DNA from: Elusimicrobiota bacterium
GTDB taxonomy: Bacteria > Elusimicrobiota > Elusimicrobia > Elusimicrobiales > UBA9959
NCBI GenBank assembly: GCA_016207645.1
Contig: JACQPH010000012.1
Span: 1-55,333, forward strand
DNA: 55,333 bases
Direction of reading: 5' to 3'
Of this stretch, positions 27,787 through 37,156 are shown piece by piece (within the stretch, counting starts at the first letter, position 1; every line of letters begins with the position of its first letter). A program made the position numbers and the translations under genes. Below the pieces are notes generated by a model. That model was not told where the DNA came from and made no database searches. It worked only from the letters and a program-made list of their open reading frames with translations.

Positions 27787-29185
27787 GATCCCGTGGATCC
27801 TGGGAGGAAAGACGCCGGCGCGCGTCACGGAGGATATCTGCGCTCCCATCGAACGTCCGCCCACCGCCCTCTGGTACGCCGCTTTTGCCGCCTCCGCCTC
27901 GGTACTGCTGGCTGGCGCGGCCTCCATGGCGTACACTCTGTTCACCGGGATCGGCACCTGGGGGCTCAACAGGAGCGTGGGCTGGGCCTTTGACATCACC
28001 AACTTCGTCTTCTGGATCGGCATCGGCCACGCCGGCACGCTGATCTCGGCTATCCTATTCCTGTTCCGGCAGAAGTGGCGGACCTCCGTCAACCGTTCGG
28101 CCGAGGCCATGACGCTGTTCGCCGTTATGTGCGCGGGCATCTTCCCGCTCCTGCACATGGGGCGTCCGTGGTTCGCCTACTGGGTCCTTCCCTATCCGAA
28201 TACGCGGGGCTCCCTCTGGGTGAGCTTCGCCTCGCCGCTGCTGTGGGACGTCTTCGCCATAAGCACGTACTTCGCCATCTCCGCCGCCTTCTGGTATCTC
28301 GGGCTCATCCCGGACCTGGCCACCATGCGGGACCGCGCCGGAGCCGGTATGAAGCGGATGCTCCTGGGGTTCTTCAGCCTCGGCTGGAGCGGCTCGGCCC
28401 GGTCCTGGTCCCATTACGAGAAAGCCTACCTGTTGCTGGCGGGCCTGGCCACACCACTGGTCGTCTCGGTCCATACCATCGTCAGTTTCGATTTCGCCAC
28501 CTCCGTCATCCCGGGCTGGCACACAACTATCTTCCCGCCCTACTTCGTGGCCGGAGCCATCTTCTCTGGAATGGCGATGGTGCTGACGCTGATGATCGTG
28601 GCCAGAAAGGTCATGGGGCTTGAGGACTATATCACGGACCGCCACATTGATGTCATGTGCCGGATCATCCTGACGGTAAGCTGCATGGTGGGCCTGGCCT
28701 ATTTGACGGAGGCCTTCATAGCCGGATATTCCGGCAATCCTTATGAGCGTTTCGTCTTCGTCAACCGGCAGCTGGGACCGATGGCCTGGGCCTACTGGAC
28801 GATGGTGAGCTGCAATGTCCTCACGCCGCAGCTCTTCTGGTTCAAGTCGCTGCGGGGCAGGATCGGCCTTGTCTTCGCCGCCTCGCTGGTCATCAACGTC
28901 GGCATGTGGTTCGAGCGCTTTGTTATCATCGTCACCTCGCTGCACCGCGACTTCCTGCCTTCAAGCTGGGCTTCCTACACGCCCAGCGTTATTGAGATCG
29001 CCACCCTTGCCGGCTCTTTCGGCCTCTTTTTCACGCTCTTCCTGCTCTTCTGCAGGTTCCTCCCGGCCATAGCCATGGCCGAGGTCAAGGGAATATTGCA
29101 TCCCGCCGCCCGCCCCGGGGCGGTCCCTGTCCGTCCGCCCGCCGGCGGCCCGCCGGTAAACGCCGTCGAAGGGGGCGTGTCATGA
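27779..29185 (+). CDS. actC: Alternative complex III subunit ActC (NrfD-like)
   Basis: 468 aa from the ATG at 27779, overlapping actB by eight bases. It has about 10 transmembrane helices with the ActC blocks GHAGTLISAILFLFRQKWR and VSVHTIVSFDFA. It binds menaquinol on the periplasmic side and passes electrons to ActB. It overlaps actD by four bases. Confidence 0.95.
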   Translation: MAEIPWILGGKTPARVTEDICAPIERPPTALWYAAFAASASVLLAGAASMAYTLFTGIGTWGLNRSVGWAFDITNFVFWIGIGHAGTLISAILFLFRQKWRTSVNRSAEAMTLFAVMCAGIFPLLHMGRPWFAYWVLPYPNTRGSLWVSFASPLLWDVFAISTYFAISAAFWYLGLIPDLATMRDRAGAGMKRMLLGFFSLGWSGSARSWSHYEKAYLLLAGLATPLVVSVHTIVSFDFATSVIPGWHTTIFPPYFVAGAIFSGMAMVLTLMIVARKVMGLEDYITDRHIDVMCRIILTVSCMVGLAYLTEAFIAGYSGNPYERFVFVNRQLGPMAWAYWTMVSCNVLTPQLFWFKSLRGRIGLVFAASLVINVGMWFERFVIIVTSLHRDFLPSSWASYTPSVIEIATLAGSFGLFFTLFLLFCRFLPAIAMAEVKGILHPAARPGAVPVRPPAGGPPVNAVEGGVS

Positions 29186-29709
29186 ACCGGACTCTGTTCG
29201 CGGCGTCATTTGAGCGGGAAGAGGACCTGCTGGCCGCCGTAGCGGAAGCGCGGCGCCTCGGCTGCACTGTCAAGGACGCTTATATCCCTTATCCCGTCCA
29301 TGGCCTGGACGAGGCGATGGGGATCCGCCCCTCGCGGATGGGCTGGGCATGCTTCTTTTTCGGGGCGCCGGCGCTCGCGGCGGCGATCTTCTTCCAGACC
29401 TGGGTCGCGGCCATAGACTGGCCTATCAACATCGGCGGCAAGTCGTTCTTCTTCTGGCAGGCGTTCGTTCCGGTGAGTTTCGAGTTCACCGTGCTCTGCG
29501 CGGGCCTGGGCACCGTGGCGACGCTCCTCCTGACCCAGGGCCTGCTGCCGCTGCGCCGCAGCGCTATTCCCGACATGGGAGCCACCAACAACCGCTTCGT
29601 GCTCGTTCTGGTCAGGAGCGGGACCCCGTTCGACGCCGACGAGGTCATGTCGGCGTTCCTGAAATGCCGCGCCGTGGAGACGAAAGAATTTCCGGAGGGC
29701 GCCTCATGA
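29182..29709 (+). CDS. actD: Alternative complex III subunit ActD (DUF3341)
   Basis: 175 aa with two transmembrane helices at about residues 52-72 and 95-118. The N-terminal cytoplasmic domain shows the DUF3341 motif PYPVHGLDEAMG. It is a structural subunit of ACIII. It overlaps both neighbours in ATGA-type junctions. Confidence 0.94.
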   Translation: MNRTLFAASFEREEDLLAAVAEARRLGCTVKDAYIPYPVHGLDEAMGIRPSRMGWACFFFGAPALAAAIFFQTWVAAIDWPINIGGKSFFFWQAFVPVSFEFTVLCAGLGTVATLLLTQGLLPLRRSAIPDMGATNNRFVLVLVRSGTPFDADEVMSAFLKCRAVETKEFPEGAS

Positions 29710-30299
29710 AATTCGCCCGGGCGCTGAACATCGCCTTGTGCCTGGTTCTTGCCGGCATCTGGGCTTTCATCGCGCTTACCCGGCCCGATCAGAGGCGGCG
29801 TAACTTCCGGTGGATCCCGCAGATGGAAGACCCGCTGGCTTTTGAAACCCAGAAGCGGTTCCTGCCCGGCGCGCCGGGAGAGGCGGTGGGCGCCGCGGCG
29901 CCCGGCACTGTCGCGAGGGGCTTCCTGCCTTTTCCCTATAAGGCGACTCCCGAAGACGCGGACAGGGCCGGCAGGGAGCTTTCCAGCCCGCTGAAATCAA
30001 CTCCGGAAAATCTCCGGAGCGGCGCCCGGATATTCGCGGCGTACTGTTTCCCCTGTCATGGTCCCGGCGGCAACGGAGACGGCCCGGTGACTAGGAGAGG
30101 CGTTCCCGCGCCGCCGTCCCTCCTAAGCGGGAACATGATTACGATGGCGGACGGGAAGATATACCATATCATCTCCCTGGGCCGGGGCAACATGTCCGCC
30201 TACGCCTCCCAGCTGGAGCGCGGCGACCGCTGGCTGGCGATCCTGCATGTGCGCGCGCTCCAGGCGGCGGCGAAAGCCGCTAAAGGGAAGGCGAAATGA
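29706..30299 (+). CDS. actE: Alternative complex III subunit ActE (monohaem cytochrome c)
   Basis: 197 aa from the ATG at 29706 (the upstream in-frame extension is an antisense-type artefact inside actD). An N-terminal helix anchors a class I cytochrome c domain with CFPCH near residue 115. Met ligand candidates lie in SGNMIT and GRGNMSAY. It is the likely electron exit toward soluble carriers. I see no lipobox, so the helix is probably kept as an anchor. Confidence 0.94.
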   Translation: MKFARALNIALCLVLAGIWAFIALTRPDQRRRNFRWIPQMEDPLAFETQKRFLPGAPGEAVGAAAPGTVARGFLPFPYKATPEDADRAGRELSSPLKSTPENLRSGARIFAAYCFPCHGPGGNGDGPVTRRGVPAPPSLLSGNMITMADGKIYHIISLGRGNMSAYASQLERGDRWLAILHVRALQAAAKAAKGKAK

Positions 30300-31330
30300 A
30301 CCCGCGAAGGCTCCTGCTCGTCACCTCCGTTCTGGGCGCTGCGGCTCTGATCTTCGGAGGTTTCCCGGAAACTAGGAAGCTTTACCCGTCGCTGCTGCTT
30401 GTAGGGTTCTTCCCTTTGAGCCTCACACTTGGCGCCGGTGTCTTCATTGCCATAGACTACCTTACCGGCGCCAGGTGGAGCGCCGGTCTGCGTCCGCTGG
30501 CGGTCGCGATGACCCGCTGCTACTGGCCGGCCGCGCTGGCGCTGCTGGCCGCCCTCGTCCTCGGGCACAAGGAGTTATACGGCTGGGTTCACGCCACGGG
30601 CGCGCATGTCGCGCCCGCCCAACAGGCCTGGCTGGCGCCGGGTTTCATGCTGGCGCGCGCGGCGGTCTATCTGGCGGTCTGGGGCGGGCTGCTGGGAAGG
30701 ATCCGCGGCCAGGGCTCGGCGGCCGCCTTCCTGGTGGTTTTCGCGGTCACGGTGTCTTTGGCGGGCTTCGACTGGTTCATGGCCCTGGAGCCGGGCTGGG
30801 CAAGCACCATGTTCGGGGTCTACATCTTCGCCGGGCTGTTCCTGGCGACGCTTTCGGCCCTGGCCGTCGGGACGGTCATGACCGACGGCGCCGGAGAACC
30901 GGCCCTGAACGACGACCAGCTCCACTGCCTGGGCAAACTGCTATTCGCCTTCGGCACGTTCTGGGCCTATATCTGGTATTGTCAGTACATGCTCATCTGG
31001 TACACGAACATCCCGGAGGAGATCACTTATTTCCTCCGCCGCCACAGCGGCGGCTGGGCGGTGCTGTCCATAACGAATGTCGGGCTGAACTGGCTGGTCC
31101 CCTTTCTGGCGCTCCTGCCCCAATGGACCAAGACCAGCCGCAAGATACTCCCGCGCGTCGGCCTGGCCGTCCTGGCGGGGCATTGGCTGGATCTCTATAT
31201 CATGGCGCTGCCGCGCTTCTCGGGCGCGGGCGCCTCTTTCGGCGTCCGGGAGGGCTTGCTCTTCCTGTGGGTGGCCGCCGCCTTCGGAACGCTGGCGCTA
31301 AGGCAGTTTAACCGGCTGCGGGAGCGGTAA
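30296..31330 (+). CDS. actF: Alternative complex III subunit ActF
   Basis: 344 aa with about 10 transmembrane helices, the second large membrane subunit of ACIII, distantly related to NrfD/ActC. The segment WYTNIPEEITYF is a family mark. It closes the actABCDEF operon. No cytochrome oxidase gene follows, although these are often next to act genes; instead the convergent tatCA pair comes next. Confidence 0.94.
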   Translation: MNPRRLLLVTSVLGAAALIFGGFPETRKLYPSLLLVGFFPLSLTLGAGVFIAIDYLTGARWSAGLRPLAVAMTRCYWPAALALLAALVLGHKELYGWVHATGAHVAPAQQAWLAPGFMLARAAVYLAVWGGLLGRIRGQGSAAAFLVVFAVTVSLAGFDWFMALEPGWASTMFGVYIFAGLFLATLSALAVGTVMTDGAGEPALNDDQLHCLGKLLFAFGTFWAYIWYCQYMLIWYTNIPEEITYFLRRHSGGWAVLSITNVGLNWLVPFLALLPQWTKTSRKILPRVGLAVLAGHWLDLYIMALPRFSGAGASFGVREGLLFLWVAAAFGTLALRQFNRLRER

Positions 31331-31390
31331 AAACTGCCGCTGTTTTCTCCGGATCGATATTCAGCGGCCGGTATACCGGTGGAATGGTTC

Positions 31391-32092
31391 TCAGGCGGAG
31401 AACCTTGAGATCCAGATGCTTAATTCATACAAGACCACCATAGGAGCGGCAAAAAGGAACAGGTTGAAAATATCCGAGGTCGGGGTGAGTATGGCCGCCG
31501 CCGCCAGTATAACCACGATAGCGTGGCGGTATTTCCTTCTCAGGAGCCGGTGGTTCAGGATCCCAAGCTTTGTAAGGATATAGCTCAGCACCGGCATTTC
31601 AAAGACGAGCCCGGTGCCCATAACGGTCCAGGTGATAAAGGAAATATAATTCTGCGCGGAGATGACCGGCTGCAGGTCCGGCCCGGCGAAGCCCAGCAGG
31701 AACTTGACGGCCGGGGGAAGCAGGAGAAAGTAAGAGAACAGGACCCCCGCGGAGAAAGCGAGCATTACCCCGCCCACGAAGACAAAAACATTGCTTTTTA
31801 ATTCGGAGCCGGCCGCCGGCTCCACGAACTTCCACGCCTGGTAGAGCAGGAAAGGCATGGAGAGTATCAGGGCGGCGGTAAAGGAGAGGTTGAGGTGGAC
31901 GGCCAGGGCCTCGACCGGTGAAAAGAACACGAGCTTGTCCACGGTCCCGGCGAGGGGCCGTTTTATGAGCCTGAACAGCAGAGAGGAGTAGTTGAAGGTA
32001 CCGGCGAAAGCGCAGGCGAAAAACACGAGCGAATAGATAAGCCTGCGTCTTAGCTCGTCCAGGTGGGAGGGCAGAGGAAGGCTGGGGTCCAT
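31391..32092 (-). CDS. tatC: Sec-independent translocase TatC
   Basis: 233 aa with six transmembrane helices. N-terminal HLDELRRRL and FFSPVEAL are TatC signatures for recognising twin-arginine signals. It lies downstream of tatA on the minus strand and converges on actF. Its likely clients encoded here are the iron-sulfur and MopB proteins at 9267, 12068, 14101 and 24721. Confidence 0.96.
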   Translation of the reverse strand: MDPSLPLPSHLDELRRRLIYSLVFFACAFAGTFNYSSLLFRLIKRPLAGTVDKLVFFSPVEALAVHLNLSFTAALILSMPFLLYQAWKFVEPAAGSELKSNVFVFVGGVMLAFSAGVLFSYFLLLPPAVKFLLGFAGPDLQPVISAQNYISFITWTVMGTGLVFEMPVLSYILTKLGILNHRLLRRKYRHAIVVILAAAAILTPTSDIFNLFLFAAPMVVLYELSIWISRFSA

Positions 32093-32098
32093 CGCTCC

Positions 32099-32281
32099 TT
32101 ATTTCTTTTCGTCGGTCGGCTTCTTGTCGTCGGCCGGGGTTTCCTTCATCGCTTTCTTGAATTCCTTGATCGTGGTGGCCACGGACTTCCCCAGTTCGGG
32201 CAGCTTGTTCGCCCCGAAAAGAAGGACGACTATAAGCCCTATAAAAAGCAGTTCCGGCGTATCCATTCCGAGTATCCTCAT
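32099..32281 (-). CDS. tatA: Twin-arginine translocase subunit TatA/TatE
   Basis: 60 aa: one transmembrane helix ([21 protein letters not shown]) and a short amphipathic helix, then a Lys/Asp tail. It has the FGxxKLPELG hinge of TatA. GGAGGG lies just before the first ATG; the ATG five codons later is also possible. No separate TatB is seen, so this may be a minimal TatAC system. Confidence 0.95.
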   Translation of the reverse strand: MRILGMDTPELLFIGLIVVLLFGANKLPELGKSVATTIKEFKKAMKETPADDKKPTDEKK

Positions 32282-32323
32282 GATCCCTCCAGGGCCGCGG
32301 CCGCGGGCGCCGCGTCCATGTAT

Positions 32324-32332
32324 ATTATACCA
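32324..32332 (-). promoter_or_regulatory. Extended -10 promoter of tatAC
   Basis: The minus strand reads TGGTATAAT, an extended -10 element (TGn-TATAAT), about 43 bases before the tatA ATG. No good -35 box is present, as expected for extended -10 promoters. Confidence 0.55.
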
Positions 32333-32354
32333 CTTATGCCGTCCCGCTCCGCCG

Positions 32355-32651
32355 TCAGTTAAGCCCCGAATAGACCTTCCGCAGCTTGCTCACCCAGAGC
32401 GCCAGTTCCACCAGGTCCAGGTCGGTGATCTCCGGGAAGCGCCCGGCCGCCGGCAGGGTCCTTACCGTAGCGCCCTTGCCCTCGAAGCGTATCAGGGCTA
32501 TGGCCGTCCCCCCGTACTTGACCTCGTAGGCCGGCACGCCGTCGTTGTGGAAATCCGGCCATCTCAGCGCGCGGTAGATATAGGTATTAAGAGCCCCCGT
32601 CCTGCTCGCCTGGTATCCGCCCGTCAGCCATTCTTTAACGGTCCATTTCAT
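32355..32651 (-). CDS. Small protein of unknown function
   Basis: 98 aa, soluble, with a clear GGAGGTAG ribosome site. It contains a Trp/Tyr-rich N-terminal half ([22 protein letters not shown]) and an amphipathic C-terminal helix. I do not recognise the family. It is encoded just upstream of tatAC on the same strand, but tatAC has its own promoter. Codon use is like that of its neighbours. Confidence 0.7.
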   Translation of the reverse strand: MKWTVKEWLTGGYQASRTGALNTYIYRALRWPDFHNDGVPAYEVKYGGTAIALIRFEGKGATVRTLPAAGRFPEITDLDLVELALWVSKLRKVYSGLN

Positions 32652-32831
32652 AAAACTACCTCCAGGATCAAGAATTAAGCGCTTGAGGATTAAGTTTACT
32701 TACTACTTACCGCTTAATCGCTACTGCTTATACCAATAGCATAGCAGACCATCCCGACAAGGGGCTGTCGCGTTGCCCGCGCCAGGGCGATACGGATTTT
32801 ATACAATTTAGCATCAGCCACCGGAGGTCAA

Positions 32832-34520
32832 ATGTTCAAACTGCTTATCCCGCTCTGCGTTTTCCTGCCTTCCGCGGCTCTCGCCGCTTCCGAAGAAGCT
32901 AAAGACCCGTACATGAACGCCCTGGTCAAAGAGCTGGACCGCTCCTTCAGCGGCCTCAAAAATTCTGAGAAGACGCCGCTGTATTATCTGGGCTACGAGC
33001 TCACCGCTTCAAAATACCATTACCTCTCGGCCAAACTGGGCGCCCTGGACGGCGACAGCGCTTATGCCGGCAATAAGCTGGACATAGACCTGCGCGTGAA
33101 CTCCATGGAGCTGGACAATACCCACCAGGTGAAGGGCGGCATGGCCTGGGCCGGCGCCTCGCAGTCCCAGGACCTGCCGGTGGCGCTCGAGGGGGACGAG
33201 AACGCCCTGCGGGCCCGCATCTGGGAATACACCGACAAGGCCTACAAGAGCGCGCAGGAGAGCTACACCAGGGTGCAGATGAACAAGGCCGTGACAGCCG
33301 CCGAGGACGACCCCTCGCCGGACTTCTCCCCGGCGGCGCCCGAGAAATTCTACGGTACGGCCGCCCCGCAGGAGCCCGACCTGGCCGCCTGGCGGGAGCG
33401 CCTGAAGGCGCATACGGCCAAACTGGGCGCCCACGGCTTCATCTACGATTCCGGCTTCACGCTTTCCTACGAGAACGAGAACCGCTACCTGGTGAACAGC
33501 GAGGGCGGCCGCGTCAAGGACGGGAACAATTACATCACGCTCTCGTATTACCTGACCAGCCGCACCACGGACGGCATGGACCTGAGCCGCGGCGAATATT
33601 ACAACACCGATTCCTTCGACAAGCTGCCTTCGGCGGAGCGGGTGGAGGCCGACCTGGCCCGCTCCATAGCCGAGCTGAAGGCCCTGAAGGAAGCCCCCAT
33701 CGTCGAGCCCTACAGCGGCCCCGCCATCCTCAAGGCCCGCGCGGCCGGCGTCTACTTCCACGAGATCATCGGCCACCGCCTGGAAGGCCACCGCCAGAAG
33801 CTGGAGGAGTCGGGCCAGACCTTCGCCAAGAAGGTGGGCCAGAAGGTCACCTCCGATATCATCACGCTTTACGACGATCCCAACCTGCGCGAGTTCAAAG
33901 GCATACCGCTGCGCGGCCATTACCTTTACGACGACGAAGGCGTCAGGTCCCGGCGCGCCAGCCTGGTGGAGAACGGCGTGCTGAAGGGCTTCCTGCTGAG
34001 CCGCTCGCCGGTGCGCGGCTTCCCGGCCTCCAACGGCCATGGCCGGCGCTCCTCGGGCAACCCGGTGGTGGCCCGCATGGGCAACCTGCTGATGAAGGCC
34101 TCGGTGACCAGCACTTATGCCGAACTGCGGAACCAGCTGGTAGAGGAATGCAAAAAGCAGAAAAAGCCCTTCGGCCTGGTCTTCGACGATATCTCCGGCG
34201 GCTTCACCAATACGGACCGCGGCGGCGCGCAGGCCTTCAAGGTGCTGCCGCTCCTGGTCTACAAGGTCTACGTGGACGGCCGCCCCGACGAGGCGGTGCG
34301 CGGCGTGGATATAGTGGGCACGCCCATAACCAGCTTCGCCAAGATCGCCGCCGCGGCCGACGACGACGCCGTGTTCAACGGCACCTGCGGCGCCGAGTCC
34401 GGCTGGGTGCCGGTCTCCTCCGTCTCGCCCAGCGTGCTCATCACCGAGCTGGAAGTGGAGAAGTCGCAGAAATCCCAGCAGAAGCCGCCGGTGCTCCCGC
34501 CGCCGCTGCACGATAATTAA
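32832..34520 (+). CDS. Exported TldD-like metallopeptidase
   Basis: 562 aa with a Sec signal peptide (MFKLLIPLCVFLPSAALA). The TldD/PmbA family zinc motif is present as HEIIGHRLEGH from residue 310 (HExxxH). Cytoplasmic TldD acts with TldE to cleave unfolded peptides; this homologue should act in the periplasm or outside. The next gene is its TldE-like partner, ten bases away. GGAGG lies upstream of the ATG. Confidence 0.9.
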   Translation: MFKLLIPLCVFLPSAALAASEEAKDPYMNALVKELDRSFSGLKNSEKTPLYYLGYELTASKYHYLSAKLGALDGDSAYAGNKLDIDLRVNSMELDNTHQVKGGMAWAGASQSQDLPVALEGDENALRARIWEYTDKAYKSAQESYTRVQMNKAVTAAEDDPSPDFSPAAPEKFYGTAAPQEPDLAAWRERLKAHTAKLGAHGFIYDSGFTLSYENENRYLVNSEGGRVKDGNNYITLSYYLTSRTTDGMDLSRGEYYNTDSFDKLPSAERVEADLARSIAELKALKEAPIVEPYSGPAILKARAAGVYFHEIIGHRLEGHRQKLEESGQTFAKKVGQKVTSDIITLYDDPNLREFKGIPLRGHYLYDDEGVRSRRASLVENGVLKGFLLSRSPVRGFPASNGHGRRSSGNPVVARMGNLLMKASVTSTYAELRNQLVEECKKQKKPFGLVFDDISGGFTNTDRGGAQAFKVLPLLVYKVYVDGRPDEAVRGVDIVGTPITSFAKIAAAADDDAVFNGTCGAESGWVPVSSVSPSVLITELEVEKSQKSQQKPPVLPPPLHDN

Positions 34521-34530
34521 GGATAAAGCC

Positions 34531-36210
34531 ATGAAAAAAATATTTATAACCGCTTTAACCGTTGTTTCCGCGTTCTGCGCGGCCCGCCTGAACGCCGCCC
34601 CGCCCGCGGACGACAAGGTCTTTTCCGCCATGAGGGACGAGCTCTCCCGCTCCATGAAGAAACTGGACATGGACGGCCTGGGAAAGCCGTATTTCCTCTC
34701 CTACCAGGTAGGCGACGGCCACAGTTTCAGCGTCACGGCCGGCTTCGGCGCCGTGGAGAGCGTGAATTCCTCGGCTTACCGCCGCCTCAAGGTGGACCTG
34801 CGCGCCGGCACGCCTAAGCTGGACAACAGCAACTACGCCCCCAATATGTGGGAAGGCTACCGCGCCGAGACGGACTGGAATATCTCCCTTACCGACGATT
34901 ACGACGCCCTGCGCTTCGCCGTCTGGGCCGCCACGGACAAGGCCTACAAGAAGGCGCTGGAAACATTGTCCAAGAAAAAAGCCTTCGTGGAATCCAAGAA
35001 CATGGAGGAGCTCTACGACGATATGACGCCCCAGGCCCCGTACGAGCTGTTCCGCCCCTTCGCCGCGGAACGCCTGGACGAGGCTCTCTGGCGCGAGAAT
35101 ATCCGCAAGGTGTCGGCGGTGTTCCTGAAGTACCCCGAGGTGAAGTCCTCCTCGGTGCGCCTGAGCTTCGCTTCAGGCGGGGTGCGCTACCTCAACAGCG
35201 AGGGTTCGGCCTACAGCCAGCCCTCCTGCGCGGGAACAGTGTCCCTGGCCGTTTCCGGCTACGCGCAGGACGGCTTCCGCCTGAAGGCCTCCCATGCCGA
35301 CAATTTCTGCCTGGCCAAGGACGCCCCCTCCCTGGAGAAACTCCTGGCCCGGGCGGACGAACTGGGCCGCGACCTGGCCCGGATGAGCAAGTCGGAACCC
35401 ATCAAGGCCTATATCGGCCCCGTCCTTTTCGAGGACGACGCCGCCGGCAAGTTCTTCGAGACCCTGCTGGTGAACAATGTCTCCAACCCGCGCGAGGTCT
35501 GGACCGAGAAGAGCCGCTGGTCCTCCGAGACCGTGTACCGCCGGGCGGGGGAACTGGTGGAGCGCCTCGGCATGCGCGTGACCTCGCCCTTCCTCAGCGT
35601 GGTGGACGACCCCGCCGCCCGCTACCACGAGGGAGTGCCGCTTTCCGGCTTCTACGAAGTGGACGACGAGGGCGTGCCGGCCCGGAAGGTGAAGCTGGTG
35701 AGCAGGGGGAAACTGACCGAGTACTATATGTCGCGCGCCGCCACCAGGGATTTCGCCGCCTCCAACGGCCATGGCCGCGGCGATTTCAGCGAGTACGCCG
35801 CGGGCTCTCCATCCAATGTGTTCATTATCCCGGAGGATAATCCGGCGAAAGTCGTGCCCAAGCCGGAGCTGAAGAAAAAATTCCTGAACCTGTGCCGGGA
35901 GCAGGAGTTGGAATACTGTATACTGGTGAAAGGCTTCGACGGCCTCTACGGGCCTTTCTCGGCCTGGAAGGTCTACCTCGACGGCCGCGAGGAGCCGGTG
36001 CACGGCATAGAGTTCACCGGCGCCGGCCTGCGCTCGCTGCGCGATATCGCGGCCGTCTCCAAAGAGACCTATGTCTATAACCTGGCCTGGAGCACGCCCG
36101 GCACTATAGTCACGCCCTCCATACTGGTGCAGGAGATGGAGATAAAGAAGACCGAGGAGAAGCCCGAGAAGAAGCCCTATCTGCCCCATCCTTATTTCGC
36201 CGGCAGATAG
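34531..36210 (+). CDS. Exported TldE-like partner, zinc motif lost
   Basis: 559 aa with a signal peptide (MKKIFITALTVVSAFC). It has the same overall TldD/TldE layout as the previous gene, including the ASNGHGRG region and a C-terminal TPSILVQEMEIKK matching SPSVLITELEVEK there. Where TldD has HEIIGH it has FETLLV, so it cannot bind zinc in the same way. This matches the catalytic/non-catalytic TldD-TldE heterodimer and points to a secreted version. Confidence 0.88.
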   Translation: MKKIFITALTVVSAFCAARLNAAPPADDKVFSAMRDELSRSMKKLDMDGLGKPYFLSYQVGDGHSFSVTAGFGAVESVNSSAYRRLKVDLRAGTPKLDNSNYAPNMWEGYRAETDWNISLTDDYDALRFAVWAATDKAYKKALETLSKKKAFVESKNMEELYDDMTPQAPYELFRPFAAERLDEALWRENIRKVSAVFLKYPEVKSSSVRLSFASGGVRYLNSEGSAYSQPSCAGTVSLAVSGYAQDGFRLKASHADNFCLAKDAPSLEKLLARADELGRDLARMSKSEPIKAYIGPVLFEDDAAGKFFETLLVNNVSNPREVWTEKSRWSSETVYRRAGELVERLGMRVTSPFLSVVDDPAARYHEGVPLSGFYEVDDEGVPARKVKLVSRGKLTEYYMSRAATRDFAASNGHGRGDFSEYAAGSPSNVFIIPEDNPAKVVPKPELKKKFLNLCREQELEYCILVKGFDGLYGPFSAWKVYLDGREEPVHGIEFTGAGLRSLRDIAAVSKETYVYNLAWSTPGTIVTPSILVQEMEIKKTEEKPEKKPYLPHPYFAGR

Positions 36211-36226
36211 CCGGAGCCGGAAGTCC

Positions 36227-37078
36227 ATGCGCAACACCGTCCCGAGGTCCCTGTTCGCCGCCGCGGCCGCGCTCTGCCTTATCGCGCAGTGCGCGGCGGC
36301 GCGCCAGCGGGGGGACGAGCGGAACACGCTGAAGTCCTATTACACCGCGGAATACCTGGCTTTCAAGAAGCGGATAATAGGCGAATTCGCCCAGGCCGGC
36401 GCCGGGCGCTTCAGCGAATTCGTGAAGCGCGCCAAAAAAAACAGGAACAAGGCCGGCGACAAGGAACAGAAGGTCCTGGCCCTGACCTTCGACGCCTGCG
36501 GCGGGCGCCACAGCGGCTACAATAAAAAGCTGATAGACTACCTGCGCCGGGAACGGATCCCCGCCACGCTTTTCGTCACCGGCCTCTGGATAGAGAAGAA
36601 CAGGGAGACTTTCGCGGAGCTGGCGAAGGACCCGCTCTTCGAGATCGAGAACCACGGCCTGCTGCACCGGCTCTGCTCCACCGAGGGGAAGACCAAGTAC
36701 GGCGTGCGCGCCACGCGCGACATAGGCGACGTGGTGGACGAGATGGAGCTGGGCGCGCGCAAGATAGACGAGCTCACCGGCCGGCGGCCCGTCTTCTTCC
36801 GCTCCGCCACCGCCTACACCGACGAGCTTTCGCTCCGGGTGGCCGAGCGCCTCGGCATGGAAGTGGTGAGCTACGACATCCTCTCCGGCGACGCCATGCG
36901 GGCCTCCGCTAAAAAAATGAGCCGCAATATCCTCGACGGGGCGCGGCACGGCGCCGTCGTGATAATGCATTTCAACCACCCCGGCTGGCCCGGCCTGGAG
37001 GCGCTGGAACTGTCCGTCCCCGAGCTGAAGCGCCGCGGCTACCACTTCATAAAGCTGGAAGACTTCTCCGTACGGTGA
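36227..37078 (+). CDS. Exported polysaccharide deacetylase (NodB-type, CE4)
   Basis: 283 aa with a signal peptide. The NodB motifs are TFDACGG (catalytic Asp89; the usual second Asp is replaced by Ala), NHGLLHR (His143 and His147) and FFRSATAY, ending with VIMHFN. It probably removes acetyl groups from a cell-wall or surface glycan. It follows the TldE-like gene by 16 bases, so the three exported proteins may form one operon. Confidence 0.88.
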   Translation: MRNTVPRSLFAAAAALCLIAQCAAARQRGDERNTLKSYYTAEYLAFKKRIIGEFAQAGAGRFSEFVKRAKKNRNKAGDKEQKVLALTFDACGGRHSGYNKKLIDYLRRERIPATLFVTGLWIEKNRETFAELAKDPLFEIENHGLLHRLCSTEGKTKYGVRATRDIGDVVDEMELGARKIDELTGRRPVFFRSATAYTDELSLRVAERLGMEVVSYDILSGDAMRASAKKMSRNILDGARHGAVVIMHFNHPGWPGLEALELSVPELKRRGYHFIKLEDFSVR

Positions 37079-37121
37079 CCCGCCCGGAAGATCCGCAAAA
37101 AAGATTTTTGGGGAGGGGGGC

Positions 37122-37150
37122 TTGACAAGTCAAATTCCGTCTGTTATACT
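37122..37150 (+). promoter_or_regulatory. Near-consensus sigma-70 promoter
   Basis: TTGACA at 37122-37127, a 17-bp spacer, and TATACT at 37145-37150. This is the best promoter in the window. It fires into the non-coding region beginning near 37157, where no credible reading frame exists. Confidence 0.75.
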
Positions 37151-37156
37151 TCATTT

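Noticed and set aside
26284-28158. 624-codon antisense frame over actB/actC
   Set aside because: It overlaps two clear genes with conserved cysteine motifs and helices.
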